From the NCBI RefSeq assembly GCF_001905885.1, contig NZ_LIYH01000001.1, forward strand, positions 746,169 to 810,168: 64,000 nucleotides of DNA, written 5' to 3'. This DNA comes from Streptomyces sp. CB03234. GTDB lineage: Bacteria; Actinomycetota; Actinomycetes; Streptomycetales; Streptomycetaceae. This document shows, in pieces, positions 16,472 through 24,784 of the stretch. Both the position numbers and the translations under genes were made by a program. The number at the start of each line of letters is the position of its first letter. Position 1 is the first letter of the stretch. The notes under the pieces were generated by a model. The model was not told the DNA's origin, ran no database searches, and saw only the letters and a list, made by a program, of their open reading frames with translations.

Positions 16472-17656
16472 CTAGCCCAGCGCGTACACCGCGAAGCCCG
16501 CCGCCAGCAGCCCCGCTGCCGAGCGGCGGGCGGCGCCCGCGTGCGTCCACGGGGCCTCGAACCCGCGCGCGTACCGCCCGATCAGCAGCAGCAGCCCCGC
16601 GAACAGCGGCAGCCACGCCAGCCGCGCCAGGATCCAGCCGAGCGTGTCGGGCGCGGTCGTCAGCCCCGGCACCGTACCGGCGAACGACGCGGGAACGGCC
16701 GCGGCCAGCATCGCCGTCTGGTGCCAGCACAGGATCGTCATCGCCGACAGGTTGACGACGACGACCGGCGCCCACAGGGCGGGCCGCCGCAGCAGCCGGC
16801 CCAGCCGGTCGCGCAGCAGGATCGCGGCGCCGCTCTGCGCGGCGGCGAGCGCGAGGACGAGCAGCGAGGGCGGGTGGGAGTTGGTACGGGCCTCGCCGGG
16901 GACGCCGACCATCGACGCGGGGTAGTGGAATGCGAGCAGGAGCGTCGCGAACAGGGCCGCGCCGCCGAGGAGCAGCGCCCACGCGTGCGTGGTGCGGGTC
17001 CTCTTCTCGCCCCAGGAGACGCCCAGTTGGTACGCGAAGAGCCAGCCGGGCAGGATGTTCAGCACGCTCAGCCAGGACGGCACGGCCTCGGCGTACGGGC
17101 CGTAGCGCAGGACGTCGACGACGGCGACCGAGGCGAGGAGCGGCGCTGCCGCCCAGGCGCCGAGCCGGCGGGCGGCGCGTACGCAGTACGGGGTCAGGGC
17201 CGTGACGACCGTGTAGACGCCGACGAACCACAGCGGCTGGACGACCAGTGTCGATCCGGTGCGCAACGTGTCGTCCGGGACACCGAGGGCGTACAGCACC
17301 GGGATCAGGACGGCCCAGACGGCGGTGACCCCGAGAACGGGACGGCCGAGCCGGGCGATCCGCCCCCTGAGCCACGCGCGCGTGGAGCCTTGGCGCCTGT
17401 GGTACGACAGGACGGACGCGTACCCGCCGACCAGGAAGAAGATCCCCAGCATCTGGAGCACCCAGCTGACCGGGGCGAAGAACCCGAAGGTGCTCAGCGG
17501 GCTGGCGTTGTGGATCGCCCCGTCGGCGTCGCGGGTGAAGCCGCCGAGGAGCCAGTGGCCGGTGGGGACGGCGAGCAGCGCGAGGGCGCGCAGTCCGTCG
17601 ACGGCGCGGTCGCGGTGGGCGGGCGTGCGGGCCTCGATCCGTTCGGCGAGCTTCAT
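16472..17656 (-). CDS. Acyltransferase family 3 integral membrane protein
   Basis: 394 residues with about ten hydrophobic segments. The N-terminal RAVDGLRALALLAVPTGHW is the acyltransferase-3 start block, with an arginine-containing loop and catalytic-type His in the first helix. Such proteins O-acylate sugars, lipids or antibiotics at the membrane. The ATG (17654-17656) overlaps the TGA of the upstream DUF1023 hydrolase by four bases, so an acyl transfer/hydrolysis pairing is possible (inference). Confidence 0.86.
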   Translation of the reverse strand: MKLAERIEARTPAHRDRAVDGLRALALLAVPTGHWLLGGFTRDADGAIHNASPLSTFGFFAPVSWVLQMLGIFFLVGGYASVLSYHRRQGSTRAWLRGRIARLGRPVLGVTAVWAVLIPVLYALGVPDDTLRTGSTLVVQPLWFVGVYTVVTALTPYCVRAARRLGAWAAAPLLASVAVVDVLRYGPYAEAVPSWLSVLNILPGWLFAYQLGVSWGEKRTRTTHAWALLLGGAALFATLLLAFHYPASMVGVPGEARTNSHPPSLLVLALAAAQSGAAILLRDRLGRLLRRPALWAPVVVVNLSAMTILCWHQTAMLAAAVPASFAGTVPGLTTAPDTLGWILARLAWLPLFAGLLLLIGRYARGFEAPWTHAGAARRSAAGLLAAGFAVYALG

Positions 17657-18735
17657 CGGGCCTCTCCCCGGGCGATGGCGGCGAAGGTACGGAGGGACTG
17701 GGTGCCGGGCGCGAAGTAGCCGGTGTGGCCGTGGGCGTCGGCGGCGGGCACCCGGCGGGCGCCGAAGGCGGGATCGGCCGGGTCGGTGCCGTGGCCGAGG
17801 CCGAGGAGCTGGACGTTCGGCACCTTGGAGATCCAGTCGGACGGGTCCTTGGCGGCCCACACACGGGCGGTGGTGTCCAGCTCGGCGACGGTGCCGGCGC
17901 GCATGCCGGGGGAGCCGAGGACGACGAGGTCCCCGGCCTTGAGGCGCGGTGCGGCCAGGCCGCAGACGACGGAGCCGTAGCTGTGGCAGAAGACGGCGGG
18001 CGCGGGGGCGTCAACGGCCGCGAGCCCGTCGGTGAGCCGGGTCAGCCGCGCGGCACCGGCCTCGGCGAGGTCGCCGGTGGCGGCGTCGAGGCCCACGCCG
18101 ACCGGCGTGGTGTAGCCGGCCCAGGCGATGACGGCGGTGTCCTTCGCCGCCGCCCGCAGCTGCCGCGCCATCCCGGCGGGGGTGCCGTACGGGTCGGTGG
18201 GGCGGTCGTACGTCCCGGCGTCGATGTCCGACCCGGGGACGACGACGGCGACGTGACGGCTGCGCTCCAGGTCCCCGTACACCTCGGCGACCTGGCCCCG
18301 GCCGCGCGGGTCGAACGCGAGGATCCGCCGCCCGTGCCCGGCGAGGTGCGCGAACCGGGCGTCGCGGCGCAGGGCGGTCGCGTTGGCCTCGTAGCGGAGG
18401 GCGACCGGGGCGCCGTCGAGGTTGCCGACGACGGTGGGGTGGCGGTGCGCGAGGCCTCGCTGCTGGGCGCCCGTCAGCGTGCGGAAGAACGCGGCGACTT
18501 CACGCGGCGTGGCGTGCGCCGGATCGGGCAGGGCCCGCCCCAGCGAGGTGTCGGCCCGCCACGCCTCGCTCCCCGGCGGCGGCCCGGTCACGGGACGCTG
18601 CCCGTTCCCGGCGGCCCATCCGGCGGTCCCGGTGACGACGGCCGCCGCGAGTGCGACGGTGGTCAGGGTCCTCTTCCAGCGATTGTTCCAGCGGTTGTTC
18701 CACCGGCTGTTCCTGCGGTTGTTCCAGCGGCGCAT
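17653..18735 (-). CDS. DUF1023 alpha/beta hydrolase, membrane-anchored or secreted
   Basis: 360 residues. After a basic leader there is one hydrophobic segment (about 24-40). The catalytic Ser is in CHSYGS, the His is in GHTGYF near the C-terminus, and NLDGAPVALRY is the family's N-terminal motif (PF06259). The leader is unusual: five 12-bp repeats at 18674-18733 encode an Asn/Arg/Trp tetrapeptide array before the hydrophobic segment. GAGGGGGG precedes the ATG. A longer paralogue lies at 22526-23737. Substrates of the family are unknown. Confidence 0.87.
   Translation of the reverse strand: MRRWNNRRNSRWNNRWNNRWKRTLTTVALAAAVVTGTAGWAAGNGQRPVTGPPPGSEAWRADTSLGRALPDPAHATPREVAAFFRTLTGAQQRGLAHRHPTVVGNLDGAPVALRYEANATALRRDARFAHLAGHGRRILAFDPRGRGQVAEVYGDLERSRHVAVVVPGSDIDAGTYDRPTDPYGTPAGMARQLRAAAKDTAVIAWAGYTTPVGVGLDAATGDLAEAGAARLTRLTDGLAAVDAPAPAVFCHSYGSVVCGLAAPRLKAGDLVVLGSPGMRAGTVAELDTTARVWAAKDPSDWISKVPNVQLLGLGHGTDPADPAFGARRVPAADAHGHTGYFAPGTQSLRTFAAIARGEAR
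18674..18733. repeat. 12-bp tandem repeat in the start of the DUF1023 gene
   Basis: Five consecutive 12-bp units, consensus TTCCAGCGGTTG on the plus strand, at 18674, 18686, 18698, 18710 and 18722. They are in frame and encode repeated Asn-Asn-Arg-Trp-like tetrapeptides at residues 2-20 of the hydrolase. Confidence 0.85.
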
Positions 18736-18861
18736 GACGCCCCCCTCTGCTTCCCTCGCCCTGTGCTGCGGCGAGAGGAAGGTAGGAGGACGGCCTATGA
18801 GGGGGCGTCACCCCGCGGAGCCAACCGCGGGGTGATACCGGAGTAGGGGGTGGGTCAGCCC

Positions 18862-19539
18862 TCAGGCATCGCCCGGGGTCACCAGCCCCGACTCGTACGC
18901 GAAGACGACCGCCTGCGCCCGGTCGCGGAGGTCCAGTTTCGACAGGACCCGGCCGATGTGGGTCTTCACCGTCTGCTCGGCCAGGATCAGGTGACCGGCG
19001 ATCTCCTGGTTCGACAGGCCCCGGGCGATCAGCTCCAGGACCTCCGTCTCACGGGGCGTCAGGCCGTTCAGGCGCAGCGAGCGGTCCCGGCGCGGGGCCG
19101 GGCGGGAGGCGGCGAAGTCGGCGATCAGGCGGCGCGTCACGGACGGGGCCAGCAGCGCCTCGCCGGCCGCCACCACCCGTACCGCGGCGATCAGGTCGGC
19201 CGGCGGGGCGTCCTTGAGCAGGAAGCCGGACGCGCCGGCGCGCAGCGCCTCGTACACGTAGTCGTCCACGTCGAAGGTGGTGAGCATCAGCACCTTCGGC
19301 CGGTGGACGACGCCCGGTGGCGGCGACAGGATCTCGCGCGCCGCCGCCAGCCCGTCCATCTCCGGCATCCGCACGTCCATCAGCACGACGTCGGGATGGG
19401 CGGAACGGGCCACCGACACGCCTTCCCGCCCGTCCGGTGCCTCCCCCACCACGTCGATGTCGGGCTGCGCCGACAGCAGGGCGGCGAACCCCGCGCGCAC
19501 CATGGCCTGGTCGTCGACGATGATCACGCGGATGGTCAC
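18862..19539 (-). CDS. NarL/LuxR-family response regulator
   Basis: 225 residues. The receiver domain has the acidic pair D9-D10, phospho-acceptor D55 in LMDVRMPEMDG and the conserved Lys in FLLKD. The C-terminal LuxR helix-turn-helix is LTPRETEVLELIARGLSNQEIA with KTHIGRVLSKLDLRDR. GTG start at 19537-19539 overlaps the kinase stop by four bases, so kinase and regulator are co-translated. The control target is not identified, although the TGACGTCA repeats upstream of the kinase suggest autoregulation. Confidence 0.94.
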   Translation of the reverse strand: MTIRVIIVDDQAMVRAGFAALLSAQPDIDVVGEAPDGREGVSVARSAHPDVVLMDVRMPEMDGLAAAREILSPPPGVVHRPKVLMLTTFDVDDYVYEALRAGASGFLLKDAPPADLIAAVRVVAAGEALLAPSVTRRLIADFAASRPAPRRDRSLRLNGLTPRETEVLELIARGLSNQEIAGHLILAEQTVKTHIGRVLSKLDLRDRAQAVVFAYESGLVTPGDA

Positions 19540-20825
19540 GCGGGTTCCTCCGTAGCGAATGGGAGCCGGGCCGCGACCCGGAAGCCCCCGTCCGGCAGCG
19601 GCCCGGTGTCGAGGGTGCCGCCGGTCAACCGTACGCGCTCCCGCATACCGACGAGCCCGTGCCCGGTGCCGCTGCTCTCCAGGGGCGAACGCGCTTCGGC
19701 GGGCGGGCCGTTGACGACGAGCACCGTCAGCCGGCCGCCGTCCGACGACACCGACACGCGCGTCGCCGCACCGGGCGCGTGCCGCACCACGTTCGCGAGG
19801 GCCTCCTGCACGATCCGGTACGCGGACAGGTCCACCGCCTGCGGCACCGCGCCCAGGTCGGCCGGCATCGACAGCTCGGCCGGCACCCCCGCCCGTACCG
19901 TCGCCTCCACCAGCTGCTGGACCCGCGCCAGGCCGGGCTGGGGCGCCCGTTCGCCCTCCGTACCCTCACTGCGCAGCACCGCCAGCAGCCGCCGCATCTC
20001 GGTGAGGGACTCGCGGGCGGACGCGGCGATCGTCGAGAACTCCTCGCGCGCCGCCTCCGGCAGCCCCTCGATCCGGTACGGCGCCGAATCCGCCTGCACC
20101 GTGATCACCGACATGTGGTGGGCCACGACGTCGTGCAACTCGCGGGCGATCCGCGCCCGTTCCTCCAGCAGCGTGCGCCGGGCGCGCTCGGCCTCGCTGA
20201 TCGTCTCCTGCTCGACCAGCCGCCGCTGGGCGTCCCCGCGTTCCCGCAGGGTCCCGGTGAGCAGCAGGACGGCCCCGCTCAGGATGAACAGCAGCAGGTG
20301 TACGCCGTCGCTGCGGGTGTCGGCCGGGAACAGCTCGAAGACGAACCCCGCCGCGCCCGTCACCAGCCACACGGCCAGCAGTGTCCGGCGCGGCTCGCGC
20401 AGCCCCACGGCCACCATCAGCGCCAGGTAGCCCACCACGATCATCGGCGTCCACGGCCAGGGCCGGCCGGCCACGCCGTCCGCGCCGAGCAGCACCAGCG
20501 CGCCCAGCACATCGGCGGCCATGACGATCCACCAGGCCTGGAGCGGCCGGGCCACGGCCAGCAGCAGCGGCGCGGTCTGGGCGGTCGCCAGGGCCCCGGC
20601 GACCGCGCCGTTCACCTCGTAGTCGTTGACGAGCACGGTCACGGTGACCGGCAGCAGCGACGCGACGAACGCGAAGGCGACGGCGTACGGAAGCAGGCGG
20701 AGCCACCGCGACGACGCCTGCGCGAGCAGCGGCGCGCCGGGCCCGGCGGGCGTGGCGAGGGCGAGCCCGAGCACGCGCAGCGCGTCGCGCACACGTCGGG
20801 CGGTGGACGGGGAAGGGCTACTCAT
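19536..20825 (-). CDS. Sensor histidine kinase (HisKA_3 type)
   Basis: 429 residues. Four to six membrane helices occupy about residues 45-190 with no large extracellular sensor loop, followed by a coiled segment, the phosphorylated His in RELHDVVAHH (H231) and an HATPase domain (NVVRHAPG, then GTGHGLVGMRERV). This architecture is the standard Streptomyces membrane kinase partner of NarL-type regulators. ATG at 20823-20825. The 100-150 bp upstream hold repeated TGACGTCA elements. Confidence 0.93.
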   Translation of the reverse strand: MSSPSPSTARRVRDALRVLGLALATPAGPGAPLLAQASSRWLRLLPYAVAFAFVASLLPVTVTVLVNDYEVNGAVAGALATAQTAPLLLAVARPLQAWWIVMAADVLGALVLLGADGVAGRPWPWTPMIVVGYLALMVAVGLREPRRTLLAVWLVTGAAGFVFELFPADTRSDGVHLLLFILSGAVLLLTGTLRERGDAQRRLVEQETISEAERARRTLLEERARIARELHDVVAHHMSVITVQADSAPYRIEGLPEAAREEFSTIAASARESLTEMRRLLAVLRSEGTEGERAPQPGLARVQQLVEATVRAGVPAELSMPADLGAVPQAVDLSAYRIVQEALANVVRHAPGAATRVSVSSDGGRLTVLVVNGPPAEARSPLESSGTGHGLVGMRERVRLTGGTLDTGPLPDGGFRVAARLPFATEEPA

Positions 20826-20869
20826 GACCCCGCCAGCCTAGGCACCGCGCGCCCACCCCGACGTCATAC

Positions 20870-20975
20870 CCAGGTCCCGGCGCTGACGTCATACCCCGGT
20901 ACGACACCCCCTGCCGGGTCGGGCGGGACGCCCTGCCTGACGTCACCCTGACGTCACCCTGACGTCACCCCGACG
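20870..20975. promoter_or_regulatory. Array of TGACGTCA-type elements upstream of the two-component system
   Basis: GACGTCATACCC occurs at 20870 and 20885 (45-70 bp before the kinase start). Then TGACGTCACCC is repeated three times head to tail at 20938, 20949 and 20960 with an 11-bp period, and a degenerate copy follows. The core is palindromic and helically phased, as expected for cooperative regulator binding. Confidence 0.55.
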
Positions 20976-21573
20976 TCCACGCGGCCCGGCCCCGGCGCCG
21001 CCCCCAGTCTCGTGGGGCCACCCGCCGGTACTGGCGGGCCGCGGGAGAAGCGCGCCTGGCCCGCCCGGCGCCCGCCCGGCGAACCGGCCGACTCGCGCGG
21101 CCCAGCGCGCCGCGCACGAGCACGGAGCCCGGCGGACAACCGGCCCCGGCCCGTAGCGGACGCGGGCGGCGGCCGTGCTCTGTGACCGGTGCGGGCAACG
21201 GCCTGTGTCCCTGGCGGGACGTGGGCAACGGCCTCCGTTTCTGGGCGGTGCGGGCAACGGCCTGTGTCCCTGGCGGGACGTGGGCAACGGCCTCCGTTCC
21301 TGGGCGGTGCGGGCAACCGCCTTTGTCCCCGGCCCGGACGCGGCAACCGCCTTCGTCCCTCGCCGGACGCGGGTAACCGCCCGGTCCGTGAGCCGAGGCG
21401 GGTGCGGCCTCCGGCGCCCGCACCCGGCGGGGCCGGGACGGTTCGCTGCCGCCGCGGGCGAGCCCTGGGGCGGCGGGCGTCCGCGTCCCCCGCTGTCCCC
21501 ACCGTCCGGCGCCCGGTCGGGCGGCGCGGGGCGGGGGCGCGGGGCGCGGGGCCGCCGGGCGGCCGGCGCGGGG
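20976..21573. other. Intergenic region with no supported gene
   Basis: The 748-bp gap between the kinase and DUF4429 genes contains the regulatory array at its kinase end and a 59-bp tandem repeat at 21188-21380. The open frames crossing it on both strands are compositionally biased (Arg/Pro/Ala-rich), mirror the repeat and have no recognisable domain. Confidence 0.6.
21188..21380. repeat. 59-bp intergenic tandem repeat
   Basis: Two copies, 21188-21246 and 21247-21305, differ at one base. A third, more degenerate copy runs to about 21380. Each copy contains two GGGCAACGGCCT cores. No spacer sequences separate the copies. Confidence 0.85.
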
Positions 21574-22440
21574 TTACAGCTCCGCCAGCAGCTGGGCCTT
21601 CTTCGCGGCGAACTCCTCGTCCGTCACCAGACCCGCCTGGTACAGCTCGCCCAGGTGCCGTATCCGCTCCGCGATGACCGCCGGGTCGCGGCCGGCCGTC
21701 ACCGCGGCGGGGACCGGTACGGGGGCCGCGCCCGTGTCCCGTACCGCCGCGAGGACCGCGGCCGCGAACGGCAGCGACTCGTGCACCGGCCCGTAGCCGA
21801 GCCCGAAGACGACCGCCGCCGGGTCCTGGTCGGCCTGCGCCGGCTGGGCGTCGCCCGCGTGGCCGCGCCGCAGCAGCCGCAGGTGGCCGTCGAAGACGTC
21901 GGGTGAGCGCCACTCGACGCCGCTCAGCTCCCGTACGGAGAAGGTCTGGTCACCGGCCTTCCACTTGGCGGAGGACGCACCGGTCCAGAACCAGCGGAAC
22001 GCCACCTGGCTCCCGTCGAAGGACGCCTTGCCGTCGTACGCCTTGAACTGCAGTGGCGCTTCCGGGGCGGTGACCAGGAAGCGGTCGGCCCGTTCGGCCG
22101 CCCCGGGGGCCAGTTGCGCCCGCAGTTCGTCCGCGTAGTACTCGGCGAGCGTCTCCCGCTCGGCCGGCAGGACCAGCCGGTAGGGGTCGCAGGCGTCCTT
22201 GAGCTGACCCGCGGCCGCCTCCATCAGCGGATCGGCGCCCGGTCTCGGCACCGCGTGCAGCACCACCGTGCCGCGTCTGCCCGGGGAGAGGGTCACCGAC
22301 GCCAACGCTTCGTGCGGGATACGTCGCTCGCGCAGCGCCTGGTAGAGCTTCGGTGCGCGGATCCCCCGTTCGAAGCGGATGAGCACGGCGTCTGGTTCGA
22401 ACTCCCAGGTGGCATGAATTCCGGCCAGCACATCACCCAT
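21574..22440 (-). CDS. DUF4429 protein with C-terminal SHOCT domain
   Basis: 288 residues. Two DUF4429 beta modules (residues about 5-125 and 130-210; the second includes FKAYDGKASFDGSQV) are followed by a short SHOCT helix pair at the C-terminus (IRHLGELYQAGLVTDEEFAAKK). Function is unknown; SHOCT segments often mediate oligomerisation or membrane association. The ATG at 22438-22440 is favoured over one three codons upstream because the conserved family start is MGDVLAG. It lies between the two-component system and the second DUF1023 hydrolase. Confidence 0.85.
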   Translation of the reverse strand: MGDVLAGIHATWEFEPDAVLIRFERGIRAPKLYQALRERRIPHEALASVTLSPGRRGTVVLHAVPRPGADPLMEAAAGQLKDACDPYRLVLPAERETLAEYYADELRAQLAPGAAERADRFLVTAPEAPLQFKAYDGKASFDGSQVAFRWFWTGASSAKWKAGDQTFSVRELSGVEWRSPDVFDGHLRLLRRGHAGDAQPAQADQDPAAVVFGLGYGPVHESLPFAAAVLAAVRDTGAAPVPVPAAVTAGRDPAVIAERIRHLGELYQAGLVTDEEFAAKKAQLLAEL

Positions 22441-22525
22441 GCGCCTCATCGTATGCGGCGTGCGCCCGCGCGTCGCCCCCGAAGAGTTGCGGGCTTCGGC
22501 GGCACCCCACGCACCTCTACGCGCG

Positions 22526-23737
22526 TCAGAGCGTCCGCGTACCGGAGATTCCGCCGCGGCAGGCCTCCGGGTCGCCCGCGCAGCGCACGGTGCGGTACGA
22601 GCCGACGCCTATGTCGGCGAAGTTGCGGAGGCTCTCCGTGCCGGGTTCGAAGTACCCGGCGTGCCCGACCGCACCCGCCGCCGACAGTACCCGCGCCCCG
22701 AACTCCGGGGTCACCGGATCGGCGCCGTGGCCCAGCCCGCCGACGTCCAGGTACGGCACGTCGGCGATCCAGTCGTCGGCGTCGCGCATGGCCCACACAC
22801 GGGCGCGGGTGCCGAGCCCGGCGGCGGTCTCGGCGCGCATCCCGGGGCTTCCGGCCACCGCGACGTCGGCGACCCGGGCGGGCAGCCGGCGGGCGGCGAC
22901 CCCGCACACCACGGAGCCGTAGCTGTGGCAGAACAGCGCCACCCGCGAGTCGCCGGGCAGCGCGCCGGCGAGGGACACGAGCCGGGCCGCCCCGCTCTCG
23001 GCGAGCCGCCCGATGGCCGCGTCCATGCCGACGCCGACGGGCGCGGTGTAGTCGGCCCAGGCGATGACGGCGGTACGGGTGGTGGGCGCGGCGGCGCGTT
23101 CGGCGGCGTACAGGGATTCGGCCATTCCGGCGGGGGCCGTGTACTTGCGGGCGGTCTTCTCGAACGTCAGCAGGTTGGTGTCGACGCCCGGGACGACGAC
23201 GGAGACGTGCCGCGCCCGGTCGAGGTCGCCGAAGACCTCGGCGACGCGGCCCTTGCCGGACGGGTCGAAGGCGAGGATCTGCCGGTCCTCCCGCAACAGG
23301 GAGGCGAACCGGTGCGAGCGGCGGAGGGCCTCCTGGTGGCCGTCGGGCGACAGCCGCTCGTCCGCCACGCGCTTGCGCTCGGCGTCGAGCGCGGCGCGCA
23401 GCGCGATCCGGTTGGCGCGGTAGCGGAGGGTGACGGGGGCGCCGTCGAGGTTGCCGACGACGAGCGGGTACTCGGCGGCGAGCCGGTGGCGCTGACCTTC
23501 CGTCAGGGAGCGGAAGAAGGCTGCGAGTACGGCAGGCGGCGACGCGGGATCGGGCAAGTCCGCCGTACCCGTCCGGCCTTCCCGCCAGGCGGCGAGCGCG
23601 GCCTCGCGCGGCTCTCCCGGCCCACGGTGGTGGCGGATCGCCGTCCAGCCGGTGGTCATGAGGAGGACGAAGACCACGGCGAGGGCGAGCAGCGCGCGCC
23701 ACGCCTGGAGCGTGGGGGAGGAGTCGAAGGAAGTCAC
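22526..23737 (-). CDS. DUF1023 alpha/beta hydrolase, second copy
   Basis: 403 residues from the GTG at 23735-23737. One membrane segment near residues 14-32 (ALLALAVVFVLLMTTGW) anchors an extracytoplasmic hydrolase domain with NLDGAPVTLRY, CHSYGS (Ser nucleophile) and GHAGYF (His). It is clearly paralogous to the protein at 17653-18735 and carries an extra 20-30-residue insertion after the NLDGAP motif. An upstream ATG (23794) would add a second hydrophobic leader and is less likely. The pair flanks the two-component system and DUF4429 gene. Confidence 0.86.
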   Translation of the reverse strand: MTSFDSSPTLQAWRALLALAVVFVLLMTTGWTAIRHHRGPGEPREAALAAWREGRTGTADLPDPASPPAVLAAFFRSLTEGQRHRLAAEYPLVVGNLDGAPVTLRYRANRIALRAALDAERKRVADERLSPDGHQEALRRSHRFASLLREDRQILAFDPSGKGRVAEVFGDLDRARHVSVVVPGVDTNLLTFEKTARKYTAPAGMAESLYAAERAAAPTTRTAVIAWADYTAPVGVGMDAAIGRLAESGAARLVSLAGALPGDSRVALFCHSYGSVVCGVAARRLPARVADVAVAGSPGMRAETAAGLGTRARVWAMRDADDWIADVPYLDVGGLGHGADPVTPEFGARVLSAAGAVGHAGYFEPGTESLRNFADIGVGSYRTVRCAGDPEACRGGISGTRTL

Positions 23738-23872
23738 TGCGGGACACCCTAGGAGACACGTGAGGGGCGCCGCCAAGAGGGTGAGGTACATCACGCGTGA
23801 GGGTGGCCGTTCGGGGAAGCGTGATCACTCAGCGTGCGGGCGGGACGTACAGCGTGCGCGCGGGGGGCGTGC

Positions 23873-23971
23873 GCGTACGGCGGGCACGGAGCGTACGGCG
23901 GGCACGGCGCGTACGGCGGGCGCAGCGCGTACGGATGGCACGGCGGGCGCGGCGCGTACGGCGGGCACGGC
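23873..23971. repeat. 18-bp tandem repeat beside the tetR stop
   Basis: Units with consensus GCGTACGGCGGGCACGGC occur at 23873, 23891, 23909, 23927 and 23954, with a nine-base partial unit at 23945. The array ends six bases from the stop of the TetR gene on the other strand. Confidence 0.85.
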
Positions 23972-23976
23972 GGGTC

Positions 23977-24669
23977 TCAGGACGTGGCGCCGACGCCGAC
24001 GCCGGCGTCGCCGCGCCAGTCGGCGGCCAGGGCCGGCCCCAGGTGGTCCAGGTAGGTCTCGGTCAGGGTGCGCATCGCCTCCAGGGACGGGTCCTGCCCC
24101 CGGCCCCACAACTGGCCGGTGATCCGCATGACACCGCTGAACGCGGCGACGGCGACGCGCGGGCGCGGGTCGGCGTCCACGTCGAGGCCCTCACGGTCGG
24201 CGATCAGCCGGGCGATGTTCTCCTCCATCTCGATGGAGCGGCGCAGGTGCACGGCCAGGAGCGCGGGTGTCGACTCGATCATCTGGAAGGTGCGGAGGTA
24301 CACCTCCACCGGGACGACCTCCATGATCGCCTCGCCGATGGTGTTCCAGGCGGACAGGACGGCGTTGCGCATGGCCTCCAACGGGGCCTCGTGGGCGGGG
24401 CGTTCGCGCAGGGCGGTGACGAAATGCCGCTCGACCATCTGCTGGACGGCGAAGGCGACCTCTTCCTTGCTCGCGAAGTAGCGGAAGAACGTGCGCTGTG
24501 AGACGTCGACGGCGTCGACGATCTCGTCGACCGTGGTCCGTTCGTATCCCTGGCTGGTGAACAGCTCCAGTGCGGCGCGCAGCAGGGCGTCGCGGGTGCG
24601 CTGCTTCTTGCGCTCGCGCAGCCCGGCGGGGGCAGGCGTCCCTGTGCTGGTCGGCTGCTCGGCCGTCAC
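23977..24669 (-). CDS. TetR-family regulator of the adjacent efflux gene
   Basis: 230 residues. N-terminal helix-turn-helix (TTVDEIVDAVDVSQRTFFRYF) and a C-terminal ligand-binding helical domain. GTG start at 24667-24669 with AGAGGA upstream. It is divergent from the MFS transporter, with a perfect 15-bp palindrome in the shared control region, the classical arrangement of a local efflux repressor (inference). The C-terminal tail GDAGVGVGATS runs into the 18-bp repeat array. Confidence 0.9.
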   Translation of the reverse strand: MTAEQPTSTGTPAPAGLRERKKQRTRDALLRAALELFTSQGYERTTVDEIVDAVDVSQRTFFRYFASKEEVAFAVQQMVERHFVTALRERPAHEAPLEAMRNAVLSAWNTIGEAIMEVVPVEVYLRTFQMIESTPALLAVHLRRSIEMEENIARLIADREGLDVDADPRPRVAVAAFSGVMRITGQLWGRGQDPSLEAMRTLTETYLDHLGPALAADWRGDAGVGVGATS

Positions 24670-24754
24670 TTCATGGTCCTCTTTCTGCCATTTCTGGCTG
24701 CTCAGGCTACCTGTGAGCGACGCGACAGTAACCGGCGTATGAAATGCTTTGTCA

Positions 24755-24769
24755 ATTGTCAGTGACTGA
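24755..24769. promoter_or_regulatory. Palindromic operator between tetR and the MFS gene
   Basis: TGTCAGT-G-ACTGACA is a perfect 15-bp inverted repeat, 15 bp upstream of the MFS start. TTGTCA at 24747-24752 is a -35-like element, so binding would block the transporter promoter. Confidence 0.7.
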
Positions 24770-24784
24770 CATTAGCCTCGCGGT

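Noticed and set aside
21188..21380. CRISPR-like array
   Set aside because: The units are contiguous with no unique spacers and no cas genes are present.
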